From: Volucribacter amazonae
GTDB taxonomy: Bacteria; Pseudomonadota; Gammaproteobacteria; Enterobacterales; Pasteurellaceae
Direction of reading: 5' to 3'
Length of the DNA: 64,000 bases
Assembly: GCF_029783845.1 (NCBI RefSeq)
Contig: NZ_LWID01000001.1
Coordinates: 186,001-250,000, forward strand
The translations under genes were made by a program, and so were the position numbers. Under the pieces are notes generated by a model. It was not told the origin of the DNA and searched no databases. It was given only the letters and a program-made list of their open reading frames with translations. How positions within the stretch are numbered: the stretch's first letter is position 1; every line of letters begins with the position of its first letter. This document shows positions 1 to 7,274 of the stretch, piece after piece.

Positions 1-10
1 TTAAGTGCGG

Positions 11-1072
11 TCATTTTTTATCCTTTTTTGCTAATTTAGAAGCAATATTGCGTAATAAGGTTTCAGTTGTTTGCCAGTCAATGCAAGCATCAGTAATAGA
101 AACGCCATATTTCATTTGAGTAACAGGTTGCTCAGCACTTTGATTACCTGCATAAAGATGACTTTCTAACATTAAGCCGATAATTGATTGATTACCATTA
201 ACAATTTGTTGTACAGCATCTTCTGCCACAAGAGGCTGGCGGCGATAATCTTTATTGGAATTACCATGACTACAATCAATCATAATGGCTTGCTCTAATC
301 CTGCATTAGCTAATTCAATTTCACATTGTGCCACAAATTCCGCTTGATAATTAGGAATTTTTCCACCACGCAAAATAACATGCCCATCTGGATTACCTTC
401 TGTATGCAATAAATTCACTTGTCCTTGCTGATTAATGCCAATAAAACTATGCCCCATAGATGCCGCTTTCATAGCATTAATCGCGGTGGCTAAACTTCCG
501 TCAGTACCGTTTTTAAAACCCACCGCCATAGACAATCCTGAGGCTAATTCACGATGTGTTTGCGATTCTGTGGTGCGAGCCCCTATGGCTGACCAGCTAA
601 ATAAATCTGCCATATATTGTGGGGTAATGGGATCAAGTGCCTCTGTGGCTAATGGCAAGCCTAATTCGGCTAACTCAATTAATAATGCACGAGCAATATG
701 TAAACCATGCTCTACATCAAAAGAACCGTCAATTTTAGGATCATTAATCAACCCTTTCCAGCCCACTGTGGTACGAGGTTTCTCAAAGTAAACTCGCATT
801 ACAATGTAAAGATTATCTGACAATTCAGTGGCAAGTTGAGCCAATTTTTTACCATATTCAATGGCAGCTTGAGGATCGTGAATAGAACAAGGCCCAACCA
901 CCACTAATAACTTATCCTGTTGTTTATGAATAATCTTAGCAATATCTTGACGTGATTGCTGAATTTGTTGGCGTAGCTCTGGGGATAATGGCAATTTTTG
1001 CTTGAGTTCATAAGGGGTTACTAAAACTTTTTCATCAATAATATGTACATTATGCAAGCTATCTTTATTCAT
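11..1072 (-). CDS. aroF: 3-deoxy-7-phosphoheptulonate synthase, AroF (tyrosine) type
   Basis: Condenses phosphoenolpyruvate and erythrose 4-phosphate, the first step of the shikimate pathway, in the cytosol. The 353-residue protein is full length for class I DAHP synthases and carries LLVVVGPCSIHDP, RVYFEKPRTTVGWKG and GARTTESQTHRELASGLS. Its start (MNKDSLHNVHIIDEKVL), DCSHGNSNKDYRRQP and SAEQPVTQMKYGVS follow E. coli AroF rather than AroG or AroH. The ATG at 1072 has a GGAG just upstream. Two TyrR-like boxes lie upstream, which fits tyrosine control. A second, AroG-type enzyme lies at 39.8 kb. Confidence 0.95.
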   Translation of the reverse strand: MNKDSLHNVHIIDEKVLVTPYELKQKLPLSPELRQQIQQSRQDIAKIIHKQQDKLLVVVGPCSIHDPQAAIEYGKKLAQLATELSDNLYIVMRVYFEKPRTTVGWKGLINDPKIDGSFDVEHGLHIARALLIELAELGLPLATEALDPITPQYMADLFSWSAIGARTTESQTHRELASGLSMAVGFKNGTDGSLATAINAMKAASMGHSFIGINQQGQVNLLHTEGNPDGHVILRGGKIPNYQAEFVAQCEIELANAGLEQAIMIDCSHGNSNKDYRRQPLVAEDAVQQIVNGNQSIIGLMLESHLYAGNQSAEQPVTQMKYGVSITDACIDWQTTETLLRNIASKLAKKDKK

Positions 1073-1102
1073 TTTTCACTCCATTAATACCGTTGTTCTT
1101 GT

Positions 1103-1143
1103 TGTAAAATAATAATTACACTAAATGTAATAAATATAATACA
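1103..1143 (-). promoter_or_regulatory. Two tandem TyrR-like boxes upstream of aroF
   Basis: TGTAAA-N6-ATTACA (1103-1120) is one mismatch from the TyrR consensus TGTAAA-N6-TTTACA. A weaker copy, TGTAAT-N6-AATACA, lies at 1126-1143. Their centres are 23 bp apart, about two helical turns. A TATAAT in the aroF direction (1143-1148) touches the second box, so a bound repressor would block the promoter. The site call is by motif only. Confidence 0.7.
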
Positions 1144-1225
1144 TTATAATTTAAAAAAGGCAATGGGGAATAACTATACTATAAAATGAATAAAGAATAT
1201 TTTAGAAAATTGCACCGCACTTAAT

Positions 1226-1253
1226 AAAAAACCTGCCAATTAGCAGGTTTTTT
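1226..1253. terminator. Bidirectional terminator between aroF promoter region and the NhaC-family gene
   Basis: AAAAAACCTGC, a six-base loop, then GCAGGTTTTTT. The hairpin has A/T runs on both sides and lies 10 bp beyond the stop codon of the minus-strand transporter gene. Confidence 0.85.
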
Positions 1254-1262
1254 ATCGTTACA

Positions 1263-2795
1263 TTAAATTTGTTTCTTTCTACAAAGTAGAATAAGAATAG
1301 TAAAAACTATGGCTGTGGCAATAAAAGCATATAACATTGAAGAAGTAAAACCAATCACCAAATAGCCTACCACAGTAGATAGCGCCACTAACATAGCATA
1401 AGGTAATTGTGTAGTAACATGATCCATTAAACCACATTTTGCCCCAGTAGAAGAAAGAATGGTGGTATCCGAAATAGGCGAACAATGATCGCCACAAACC
1501 GCCCCTGCCATTACCGCAGATAAACAAGGGAGCAATAATTCAGGCGCTGCATTCGCCGCAATAGCTGCCGCTATCGGCAACATAATCCCAAAGGTTCCCC
1601 AACTTGTTCCTGTGGCAAATGCCATTGCGGTAGCAAGTACAAACAATAAGGCCGGCAATAATTCTATGGCAAAATTGCCTGAAACAAGGGTGGATAAATA
1701 TTCCCCTGTTTTCATATCCCCTACTACATTATTAATTGTCCAAGCAAAAAATAAAATTAAAATTGCCCCTGACATTGATTTCATACCTAAAACCCAAGCA
1801 CGAAAATAAGTGGCAATATCAACATGGCGTCCTGCTATAATACAAAGGGTTAATACAACTAAAGCACTTACCCCACCAAATACTAAAGAAATCCCAACAG
1901 TGGTATTTTCAAACGCACCTAGCACACTAAAAGGTTTTCCTTCTGCACTAAGAACTTGGTTACCTGTATAGAGCATCATAAAAACCGTCGCAACAATTAA
2001 GGTAACAATAGGAAACACTAAATTACGCATTCTCCCTGTTACCATAATCTCTTCATTGTCATCATTATTTTTCGCTAATGCTGCTTGCTCATGCCTTGCC
2101 ATTGAACCTATATCAATGGAAAAATATGCTACTAAGAAAACCATAATAATGGAAAAAATAGCGTAATAGTTCATCACACTCATCGCCATAAATGCGCCTA
2201 TCGGAGAATATTCGGTAATAGAATAAGTGGCTAATAATCCTGCGATTAGGGTAATAATATAAGCTCCCCAACTAGATACAGGCATTAATACACACATTGG
2301 TGCGGCGGTTGAATCCAAAATATAAGCAAGTTTAGCACGAGATACCTTAAATTTATCAGTAACAGGACGAGCAATAGCGCCAACCGCTAAACTATGGAAA
2401 TAATCATCAATAAAGGTAACAAATACTAATGATGCAGCCATTAATTTTGCCCCTCGCCGTCCTTTTATGCGTTTTTTTGCCCAATTTGCAAAGGCTTGAT
2501 TACTGCCTGATACAGTAAAAAGTGCGGTCAATATTCCCAATAATAATAGAAAAATTAAAATATTAATATTATCGGCGTTTAATCCCTGTGCCTCTACATC
2601 ATAAACTAAGGATAAAATATTCTCTTTAAGATAAATTAAAGAAGTAAGCAAATGACCACCGCCGAGCATTAACGCCCCAACCAGAATACCAATACTTAAT
2701 GAAAAAATAACTTTACGTGTAACAATCGCCAAACTCAGTGCCAATAACGGCGGAATAATTGACCATATTGACGTAGAATAATTAATAAGTTGCAT
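1263..2795 (-). CDS. NhaC-family transporter under a lysine riboswitch (probable lysine transporter, LysW type)
   Basis: A 510-residue polytopic inner-membrane protein of the NhaC antiporter superfamily. Family signatures include FVTFIDDYFHSLAVG, STAAPMCVLMPVSSWGAY, GTSWGTFGIMLP and AGAVCGDHCSPISDTTILSS. General NhaC annotation would say Na+/H+ antiporter. However, the 5' leader holds a lysine riboswitch, and NhaC-like genes under this element have been predicted to be lysine transporters (LysW). I therefore infer lysine or a related amine as substrate. The direction of transport is not evident from sequence. The gene is single and ends at a terminator. Confidence 0.85.
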   Translation of the reverse strand: MQLINYSTSIWSIIPPLLALSLAIVTRKVIFSLSIGILVGALMLGGGHLLTSLIYLKENILSLVYDVEAQGLNADNINILIFLLLLGILTALFTVSGSNQAFANWAKKRIKGRRGAKLMAASLVFVTFIDDYFHSLAVGAIARPVTDKFKVSRAKLAYILDSTAAPMCVLMPVSSWGAYIITLIAGLLATYSITEYSPIGAFMAMSVMNYYAIFSIIMVFLVAYFSIDIGSMARHEQAALAKNNDDNEEIMVTGRMRNLVFPIVTLIVATVFMMLYTGNQVLSAEGKPFSVLGAFENTTVGISLVFGGVSALVVLTLCIIAGRHVDIATYFRAWVLGMKSMSGAILILFFAWTINNVVGDMKTGEYLSTLVSGNFAIELLPALLFVLATAMAFATGTSWGTFGIMLPIAAAIAANAAPELLLPCLSAVMAGAVCGDHCSPISDTTILSSTGAKCGLMDHVTTQLPYAMLVALSTVVGYLVIGFTSSMLYAFIATAIVFTILILLCRKKQI

Positions 2796-2885
2796 GACCT
2801 CTACCTAAATATAAAAAATAAGGGAGATCTACTGAATGAAATAATCAAATTGATTATAACAGGTCGGTTAATTGAACCACCTAAC

Positions 2886-3050
2886 AGTAGCGCTCCATAG
2901 TGAACATAAACATACTATGGCAGTGACGTACCTTTCAATAACGCCCCCAACCAATCAAAATGACTTTTGATTGATTTCGGCAAATATTCCTTTCTTTTTT
3001 CCTCATTGCTATCCGCTCAGAAAAAATACTTATAACATTTGCGCCTCTAC
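2886..3050 (-). ncRNA. Lysine riboswitch (L box)
   Basis: Read on the minus strand, the leader shows the conserved blocks in order: GUAGAGGCGC at 3050-3041, then UAAGUA, GAGCGG, AGCAAUGAGG, GAAAGGAAUAUUUGCCGAAA, a helix closed by UCAAUCAAAA/UUUUGAUUGG, GGGGGC, ACUGCCAUAGU, and a closing GGAGCGCUACU at 2896-2886 that pairs with the first block. The order and spacing match the lysine aptamer. Downstream, an imperfect hairpin around 2862-2884 and an AU hairpin at 2844-2860 could form the expression platform. No strong U-run terminator is visible, so control may be translational. Confidence 0.9.
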
Positions 3051-3302
3051 ATATGCGGAAGTGCTAAGATTACGATAATCTTCATCAAATGACAATAGAA
3101 ATTATTGATTAATCTGATATGCTAAATATTCATTGTTCCTCCTATTATAAAAAGACAACTTTTCATTATTCCATTTAATTTAGATCTAATTAGTTAAGCA
3201 ATATAAGATAAATTAATCCTAAATAAGCATATTTTTATTGCCTATTATAATTATTATAATTATAATTGCTTAGCGTAATGAATAAATCATAGGAGGAATT
3301 TT

Positions 3303-3701
3303 ATGTCTGACGTATTAAAAACACTTACTAATATTCGTAGCTTACGAGCTTTAGCCCGTGAACTTTCTTTAGAAGAATTAAAATCTATTTTAGAAAAATT
3401 AACTTTAGTGGTAAAAGAAAAACATCAAGAAGCCGCTGAATTACAAGCCAAAGAACAACAACGCTTAGAAAAATTAGAAAAATATAAAGAATTATTACAG
3501 CAAGATGGTATTAATGCTGAAGATTTGATTGAATTATTAGGTGGCGAAACACCTAAACGTAAAAAAAGAGAACCAAAACCAGCTAAATACCAATACGAAG
3601 AAAATGGCATTGTCAAAACTTGGACTGGTCAAGGAAGAATGCCTAGAGTCATCAAACAAGCCGTAGATGCTGGAAAATCCTTATCTTCTTTTGAAATTTA
3701 A
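3303..3701 (+). CDS. hns: H-NS nucleoid-associated DNA-binding protein
   Basis: 132 residues. The N-terminal half is the helical oligomerization region (from MSDVLKTLTNIRSLRALARE). A lysine-rich linker (PKRKKREPKP) follows. The C-terminal AT-DNA-binding domain has the core TWTGQGRMPRVIKQAVDAGK, the H-NS AT-hook-like motif with a Met where many have Thr. A strong AGGAGGAA ribosome site precedes the ATG. As a silencer of AT-rich foreign DNA, it could plausibly act on the very AT-rich rhs block in this window; that is inference. Confidence 0.95.
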   Translation: MSDVLKTLTNIRSLRALARELSLEELKSILEKLTLVVKEKHQEAAELQAKEQQRLEKLEKYKELLQQDGINAEDLIELLGGETPKRKKREPKPAKYQYEENGIVKTWTGQGRMPRVIKQAVDAGKSLSSFEI

Positions 3702-3721
3702 TCCATAAAATCTTTGACAAT

Positions 3722-3753
3722 AAAACCCATAATATATGGGTTTTATTGTTTTT
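3722..3753 (+). terminator. Terminator of hns
   Basis: AAAACCCAT - AATAT - ATGGGTTTT, followed by ATTGTTTTT. The candidate upstream start for purU at 3736 lies inside this hairpin, which argues against using it. Confidence 0.85.
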
Positions 3754-3771
3754 ATTCGGAAAAATAACATT

Positions 3772-4608
3772 ATGATTGAAAATAAAATTTTATTAACTGA
3801 TTGCCCAGATGATAAAGGTTTAATCGCCAAAATAACCAATATTTGTTATAAACATCAATTAAATATTCTACATAATAACGAATTTGTTGATTTTGAAACC
3901 AAACACTTTTTTATGCGTACCCAATTACAAGGTATTTTTAACGAACAAACCTTATTAGAAGATCTTAATCTTGCTCTCCCACAAGGTACAAATTGCCGAC
4001 TAATTAGTAAACAAAAGAAACGCATTGTAATTTTAGTTACCAAAGAAGCTCATTGCCTTGGCGATATATTAATGAAAAATTATTATGGTAGCTTAAATGT
4101 TGAAATTGCTGCGGTCATTGGTAATCACGATACATTAAGATCATTAGTAGAAAAATTTGATATTCCATTCTTCTGCATTAGTCATCAAAATCTCACACGT
4201 GTTGAACACGACAAATTATTAGCTGATAAAATTGATGAATATTCGCCTGATTATATTGTATTGGCTAAATATATGCGTGTGCTTAATCCTGAGTTTGTAA
4301 GCCGTTACCCTAATCGTGTCATTAATATTCATCATTCTTTCTTACCTGCCTTTATTGGTGCTAAACCTTATCATCAGGCTTATGAAAGAGGAGTAAAAAT
4401 TATTGGGGCAACAGCACATTTTATTAATAACGAATTAGATCAAGGCCCAATTATTTTGCAAAATGTCATCAATGTTGATCATACCTATAATGCAGAAGCT
4501 ATGATGAAAGCGGGCAGAGATGTAGAAAAAACCGTCTTAAGTAAAGCATTAGATCTTGCCTTACAAGATAGAATTTTTGTTTTCCAAAATAAAACCATTG
4601 TTTTTTAA
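3772..4608 (+). CDS. purU: Formyltetrahydrofolate deformylase
   Basis: Hydrolyses 10-formyl-tetrahydrofolate to formate and tetrahydrofolate, balancing one-carbon pools and feeding formate to purine synthesis. The 278 residues comprise an N-terminal ACT domain (LLTDCPDDKGLIAKI) and a C-terminal formyltransferase-fold domain. The catalytic Asn-His lie in VINIHHSFLPAF and the Asp in NNELDQGPI. The start at 3772 was chosen because the in-frame ATG at 3736 lies in the hns terminator. The stop codon is followed one base later by a family A repeat. Confidence 0.95.
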   Translation: MIENKILLTDCPDDKGLIAKITNICYKHQLNILHNNEFVDFETKHFFMRTQLQGIFNEQTLLEDLNLALPQGTNCRLISKQKKRIVILVTKEAHCLGDILMKNYYGSLNVEIAAVIGNHDTLRSLVEKFDIPFFCISHQNLTRVEHDKLLADKIDEYSPDYIVLAKYMRVLNPEFVSRYPNRVINIHHSFLPAFIGAKPYHQAYERGVKIIGATAHFINNELDQGPIILQNVINVDHTYNAEAMMKAGRDVEKTVLSKALDLALQDRIFVFQNKTIVF

Positions 4609-4609
4609 T

Positions 4610-4715
4610 TATAGTCGTTTCAATTTAAAATAAGACAAGACGGTACGCCGAAGACAGTACAAAAAGTACAATAAGGCGTACCAACACCGTATTATTTTAA
4701 AGTAGGACGATTATA
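4610..4715 (+). repeat. Family A repeat, copy 1 (full form, 106 bp)
   Basis: Starts TATAGTCGTTTCAATTTAAA and ends TTTAAAGTAGGACGATTATA, an imperfect terminal inverted repeat. The centre holds GGTACGCC...GGCGTACC. It begins one base after the purU stop codon. Confidence 0.85.
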
Positions 4716-4790
4716 ATAAATCCAGTCTAATCTACTGGCTTAAATACTGCTGAAATTTAATGCAATTAAATAACTTACTTCATTTTTTTC

Positions 4791-4818
4791 TTGCAATCAT
4801 CACTTACCACTGTATAAT
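4791..4818 (+). promoter_or_regulatory. Promoter of tRNA-Leu
   Basis: TTGCAA (4791-4796), a 16-bp spacer and a perfect TATAAT (4813-4818), ending 14 bp before the mature tRNA. Confidence 0.7.
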
Positions 4819-4832
4819 CACTGCCATTAATT

Positions 4833-4918
4833 GCCTGGGTGGCGAAATTGGTAGACGCAGCGGATTCAAAATCCGCCGTTGAATAAACGTGTCGGTTCGA
4901 GTCCGACCCTAGGCACCA
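4833..4918 (+). tRNA. leuX: tRNA-Leu (anticodon CAA, reads UUG)
   Basis: An 86-nt type II tRNA with a long variable arm and encoded CCA. The acceptor GCCTGGG pairs with CCTAGGC (one G-T). The anticodon stem GCGGA/TCCGC encloses TTCAAAA, giving CAA. GGTTCGAGTC forms the T arm. The nearest E. coli match by eye is leuX. That locus often hosts genomic islands in enterics, but no integrase or attachment repeat is visible here. Confidence 0.97.
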
Positions 4919-5121
4919 TTTATAATAAAATTATCCTTTCATAATCCTCTAAAAGCAAAAGTCTTTTTTACACATTTGAAATGTTTAATATCTCGATAAA
5001 TTATAATCGTAAAATAAAAATTTATTTCATATAAATAAAAGCAAAAAAACACACCGCACTTTTGTATAAGGTAAAACCAATTATAGTAAACTAATACTAT
5101 TTTTTAATTCTATTCACTCCT

Positions 5122-5463
5122 CTACTCTATCAACCTTTGCTGACAGAGAGCAATAAAAAATTCAATATCTTCTGAGTCATAACCCAAAATTTTACCAATT
5201 TCTCGTTCTCGCTCGGGATCAAATCCCGATATTCCTATTAAAGAGGAAAGATGTTCGGCTTGTTGACGATATTCTTCCTTAAATACGATGGTATAAAAAC
5301 CATTAGGCGGGCAATAATATTTCTCAATAGTAGAAAAATAACGACTTTCAATATAAGTCAACATTTCATCAGGAATAATGCCATCAAAAAACAGCGCTAC
5401 TTGTTTTTTGCCTTGTAACATTAATTGTAATTCAATACCCTCGTGAGGACCGATTTTTGCCAT
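5122..5463 (-). CDS. Conserved hypothetical protein, 113 aa
   Basis: I do not recognise a family. The small protein is probably soluble, with no signal peptide or membrane segment. It is acidic at the C terminus (FDPEREREIGKILGYDSEDIEFF) and has a hydrophobic strand pattern near residues 18-28 (GKKQVALFFDG). The start at 5463 follows an A-rich GGAAA ribosome site. It stands alone between tRNA-Leu and tsuB, on the same strand as tsuAB. Codon use resembles the core genes, so it is probably a native gene rather than an insertion. Confidence 0.6.
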   Translation of the reverse strand: MAKIGPHEGIELQLMLQGKKQVALFFDGIIPDEMLTYIESRYFSTIEKYYCPPNGFYTIVFKEEYRQQAEHLSSLIGISGFDPEREREIGKILGYDSEDIEFFIALCQQRLIE

Positions 5464-5559
5464 ATTATTTCCTTAAATCAACCTGTAGAGCCATTATCTT
5501 TAAAATAGTAAAAATCCCTCTTATTAAGAGGGATAATCATCAATAATAATATGTTGTTA

Positions 5560-5784
5560 TTATGCCTTTTTTATTACAATCTCCCAAGTAGCATCACCAA
5601 TTTGAGCAAAATGAATAACAGGATAATCATTTTCGGCAGCCCAACGAGGTAAATTTTCAGTAGCTTCTGCACAAGTAAATTGTATCGCTAATTCATCGCC
5701 AATTTGTAACTCAACAATTTTTTTCTTAGCTTGCATTAATGGGTAAGGGCATAAATGCCCTTTGGTATCTAATTCATAACGCAT
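5560..5784 (-). CDS. tsuB: TusA-family sulfur carrier protein, YeeD/TsuB type
   Basis: 74 residues with the family motif CPYPLMQAKKK; the Cys is the sulfur-carrying residue. Residues such as ATENLPRWAAE and the ending QIGDATWEIVIKKA resemble E. coli YeeD (TsuB) more than TusA or YedF. In E. coli, TsuA-TsuB take up thiosulfate for cysteine synthesis. Here the partner channel gene lies directly upstream on the same strand. The two are separated by a family A repeat. A GGAGAA ribosome site precedes the ATG. Confidence 0.85.
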   Translation of the reverse strand: MRYELDTKGHLCPYPLMQAKKKIVELQIGDELAIQFTCAEATENLPRWAAENDYPVIHFAQIGDATWEIVIKKA

Positions 5785-5806
5785 AATTTTCTCCTCTTGG
5801 TTATGA

Positions 5807-5910
5807 TACAGTCGTTTAATTTAAAATAAGACGGCGATACACTGAAATACAGTACAAATCGTACAACAAGACATACCAACGCCATATTAATTTAAAATGG
5901 GGCAACTATA
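5807..5910. repeat. Family A repeat, copy 2, between tsuA and tsuB
   Basis: TACAGTCGTTTAATTTAAAA at one end and TTTAAAATGGGGCAACTATA at the other. The terminal CTA is the TAG stop codon of tsuA on the minus strand, so the element overlaps the gene end by five bases. It fills most of the tsuA-tsuB gap. Confidence 0.8.
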
Positions 5911-6937
5911 ACTTTTGTGGGCGGACATAAACAAAATAGCTCATTGCCCAAACACCTAACATAATAAAAAATAAAGAAATCCAGCCTTTACTACTCATTA
6001 CCGCCGTTGCTGTTAAACCGTTGCCAATGGTACAGCCGCCAGCGAGAGACGCACCAATGCCCATAAATAAGCCGCCAATTACACTATTTCTTACAGTAGC
6101 CAAATCTGGTAAACGCCATTTAAACTCACTACTCCCTTTAGCGGCAAGGTATGATCCTATTAGAATACCAAGTACTAAAAATACGCCCCAATTTATACGA
6201 GAAGTATCGCCTGTTATTAAAAAAGTAATAATATTGGCAGAAGGACCTGTAATACCTAATCCTGCACTTTTACCTACCACAGCATTTGATAGCCAAGCTA
6301 ACAATGCCAAAATTCCAATAAATATTGCTGCCCAAAATGGATGAATATGCTTTTCAAATAAAAAATGGCGAATACCTTGATATTTTGCAGGTAAACTAGC
6401 TATTTTTAACTTAGGTTTACGCAATGTTGTATAAACCCCAAAAGCAGTAATAATGGCTAAAATAGCAACAAGCCACCAAACAGAAATTTGTAAACTTTGT
6501 GCAAGATTATCATTCATTCGCCAATATTGTCCCATAAATTTTTGCATATCATTTAATGCACCATAACGCATCATTGCCGCACTTAACATATACATAAAGA
6601 GTGCAATCCAACTACTTATCAAGCCTTCGCCCGCGTGATACCAAGTCCCTGTAGCACAACCACTAGCAAGCACAATACTTACACCAAAGATCAATGAGCC
6701 AATAATGGTAGAAAACAGTGAAAAATCTTTATATGGAGAAGTGATATAGCCAATTTCAATTAACCATAGTACGCCAATACTTTGTAGCAAAATGGCAATT
6801 AAAAATGCATAAAATATACGATTATTTTTACTGAGATACATTTCCCGAAAGCCGCCTGTCAAACAAAAACGAGAACGCTGGAAAATAAAACCGAGAAGAC
6901 TGCCAATCAATAATGGCGAGAAGATTGTTGAAAACAT
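5906..6937 (-). CDS. tsuA: YeeE/YedE-family thiosulfate channel (TsuA)
   Basis: A 343-residue integral membrane protein of about 9-10 helices in the inner membrane. It is made of two related halves, each with a Cys-containing pore motif: LASGCATGTWYHAGEG in the first half and LAGGCTIGNGLTA in the second. FQRSRFCLTGGFRE near the N terminus is also typical. With its TusA-like neighbour it matches the TsuAB thiosulfate uptake pair. The stop codon lies inside the end of a family A repeat, so the last residues (KL) may have been altered by that insertion. Confidence 0.85.
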   Translation of the reverse strand: MFSTIFSPLLIGSLLGFIFQRSRFCLTGGFREMYLSKNNRIFYAFLIAILLQSIGVLWLIEIGYITSPYKDFSLFSTIIGSLIFGVSIVLASGCATGTWYHAGEGLISSWIALFMYMLSAAMMRYGALNDMQKFMGQYWRMNDNLAQSLQISVWWLVAILAIITAFGVYTTLRKPKLKIASLPAKYQGIRHFLFEKHIHPFWAAIFIGILALLAWLSNAVVGKSAGLGITGPSANIITFLITGDTSRINWGVFLVLGILIGSYLAAKGSSEFKWRLPDLATVRNSVIGGLFMGIGASLAGGCTIGNGLTATAVMSSKGWISLFFIMLGVWAMSYFVYVRPQKL

Positions 6938-7274
6938 AACTAAACCTTAGTATAAATGTTAAACAGATCATTCATTCTAAAAATCTTATTGATAAAGACA
7001 AGCTGAAAGATCCAAAAATATGATCTCGCTCATAAAAAATTTGAATAAATGCCTGTCATTATATATTAAAAGCTTAAGTTATTCCCCACACTAACTTCAT
7101 CTAATGTAATTTTCTGCAAAACTTTGCTTTGACTATTTCTTTTGCAAAGCAGAATCTTTAAAATACGCCACCTGAATGAACATTCATTCATTTTGTAATT
7201 CTTTATGCTTAAGATTTAGTTAAGAAATTTAGCTTAGACTATCGCTCACTAAATTTTTTATGATTGGAATATTT
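6938..7274. promoter_or_regulatory. Divergent control region of tsuA and macA
   Basis: An AT-rich 320-340 bp region between divergent genes. The only clear signal is a palindrome at 7173-7190 (listed separately). No small ORF or RNA gene is convincing here. Confidence 0.5.
7173..7190. promoter_or_regulatory. TetR-type palindrome upstream of the macA-macB-OMF operon
   Basis: TGAATGAA-CA-TTCATTCA is an 18-bp palindrome with perfect 8-bp arms, followed by a further TTTTG. The size and ATTCATTCA character are typical of TetR/AcrR-type operators in front of efflux operons. No regulator gene is adjacent. Its position roughly 85-100 bp before macA is compatible with a promoter-overlapping operator. 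Confidence 0.6.

Noticed and set aside
3736..3771. Longer N terminus of purU (MGFIVFIRKNNI)
   Set aside because: The ATG is part of the hns terminator hairpin, and orthologues begin near the ATG at 3772.
4833..5121. tRNA-Leu as an integration site
   Set aside because: No integrase, no repeat of the tRNA 3' end and no foreign cargo follow it in this window.
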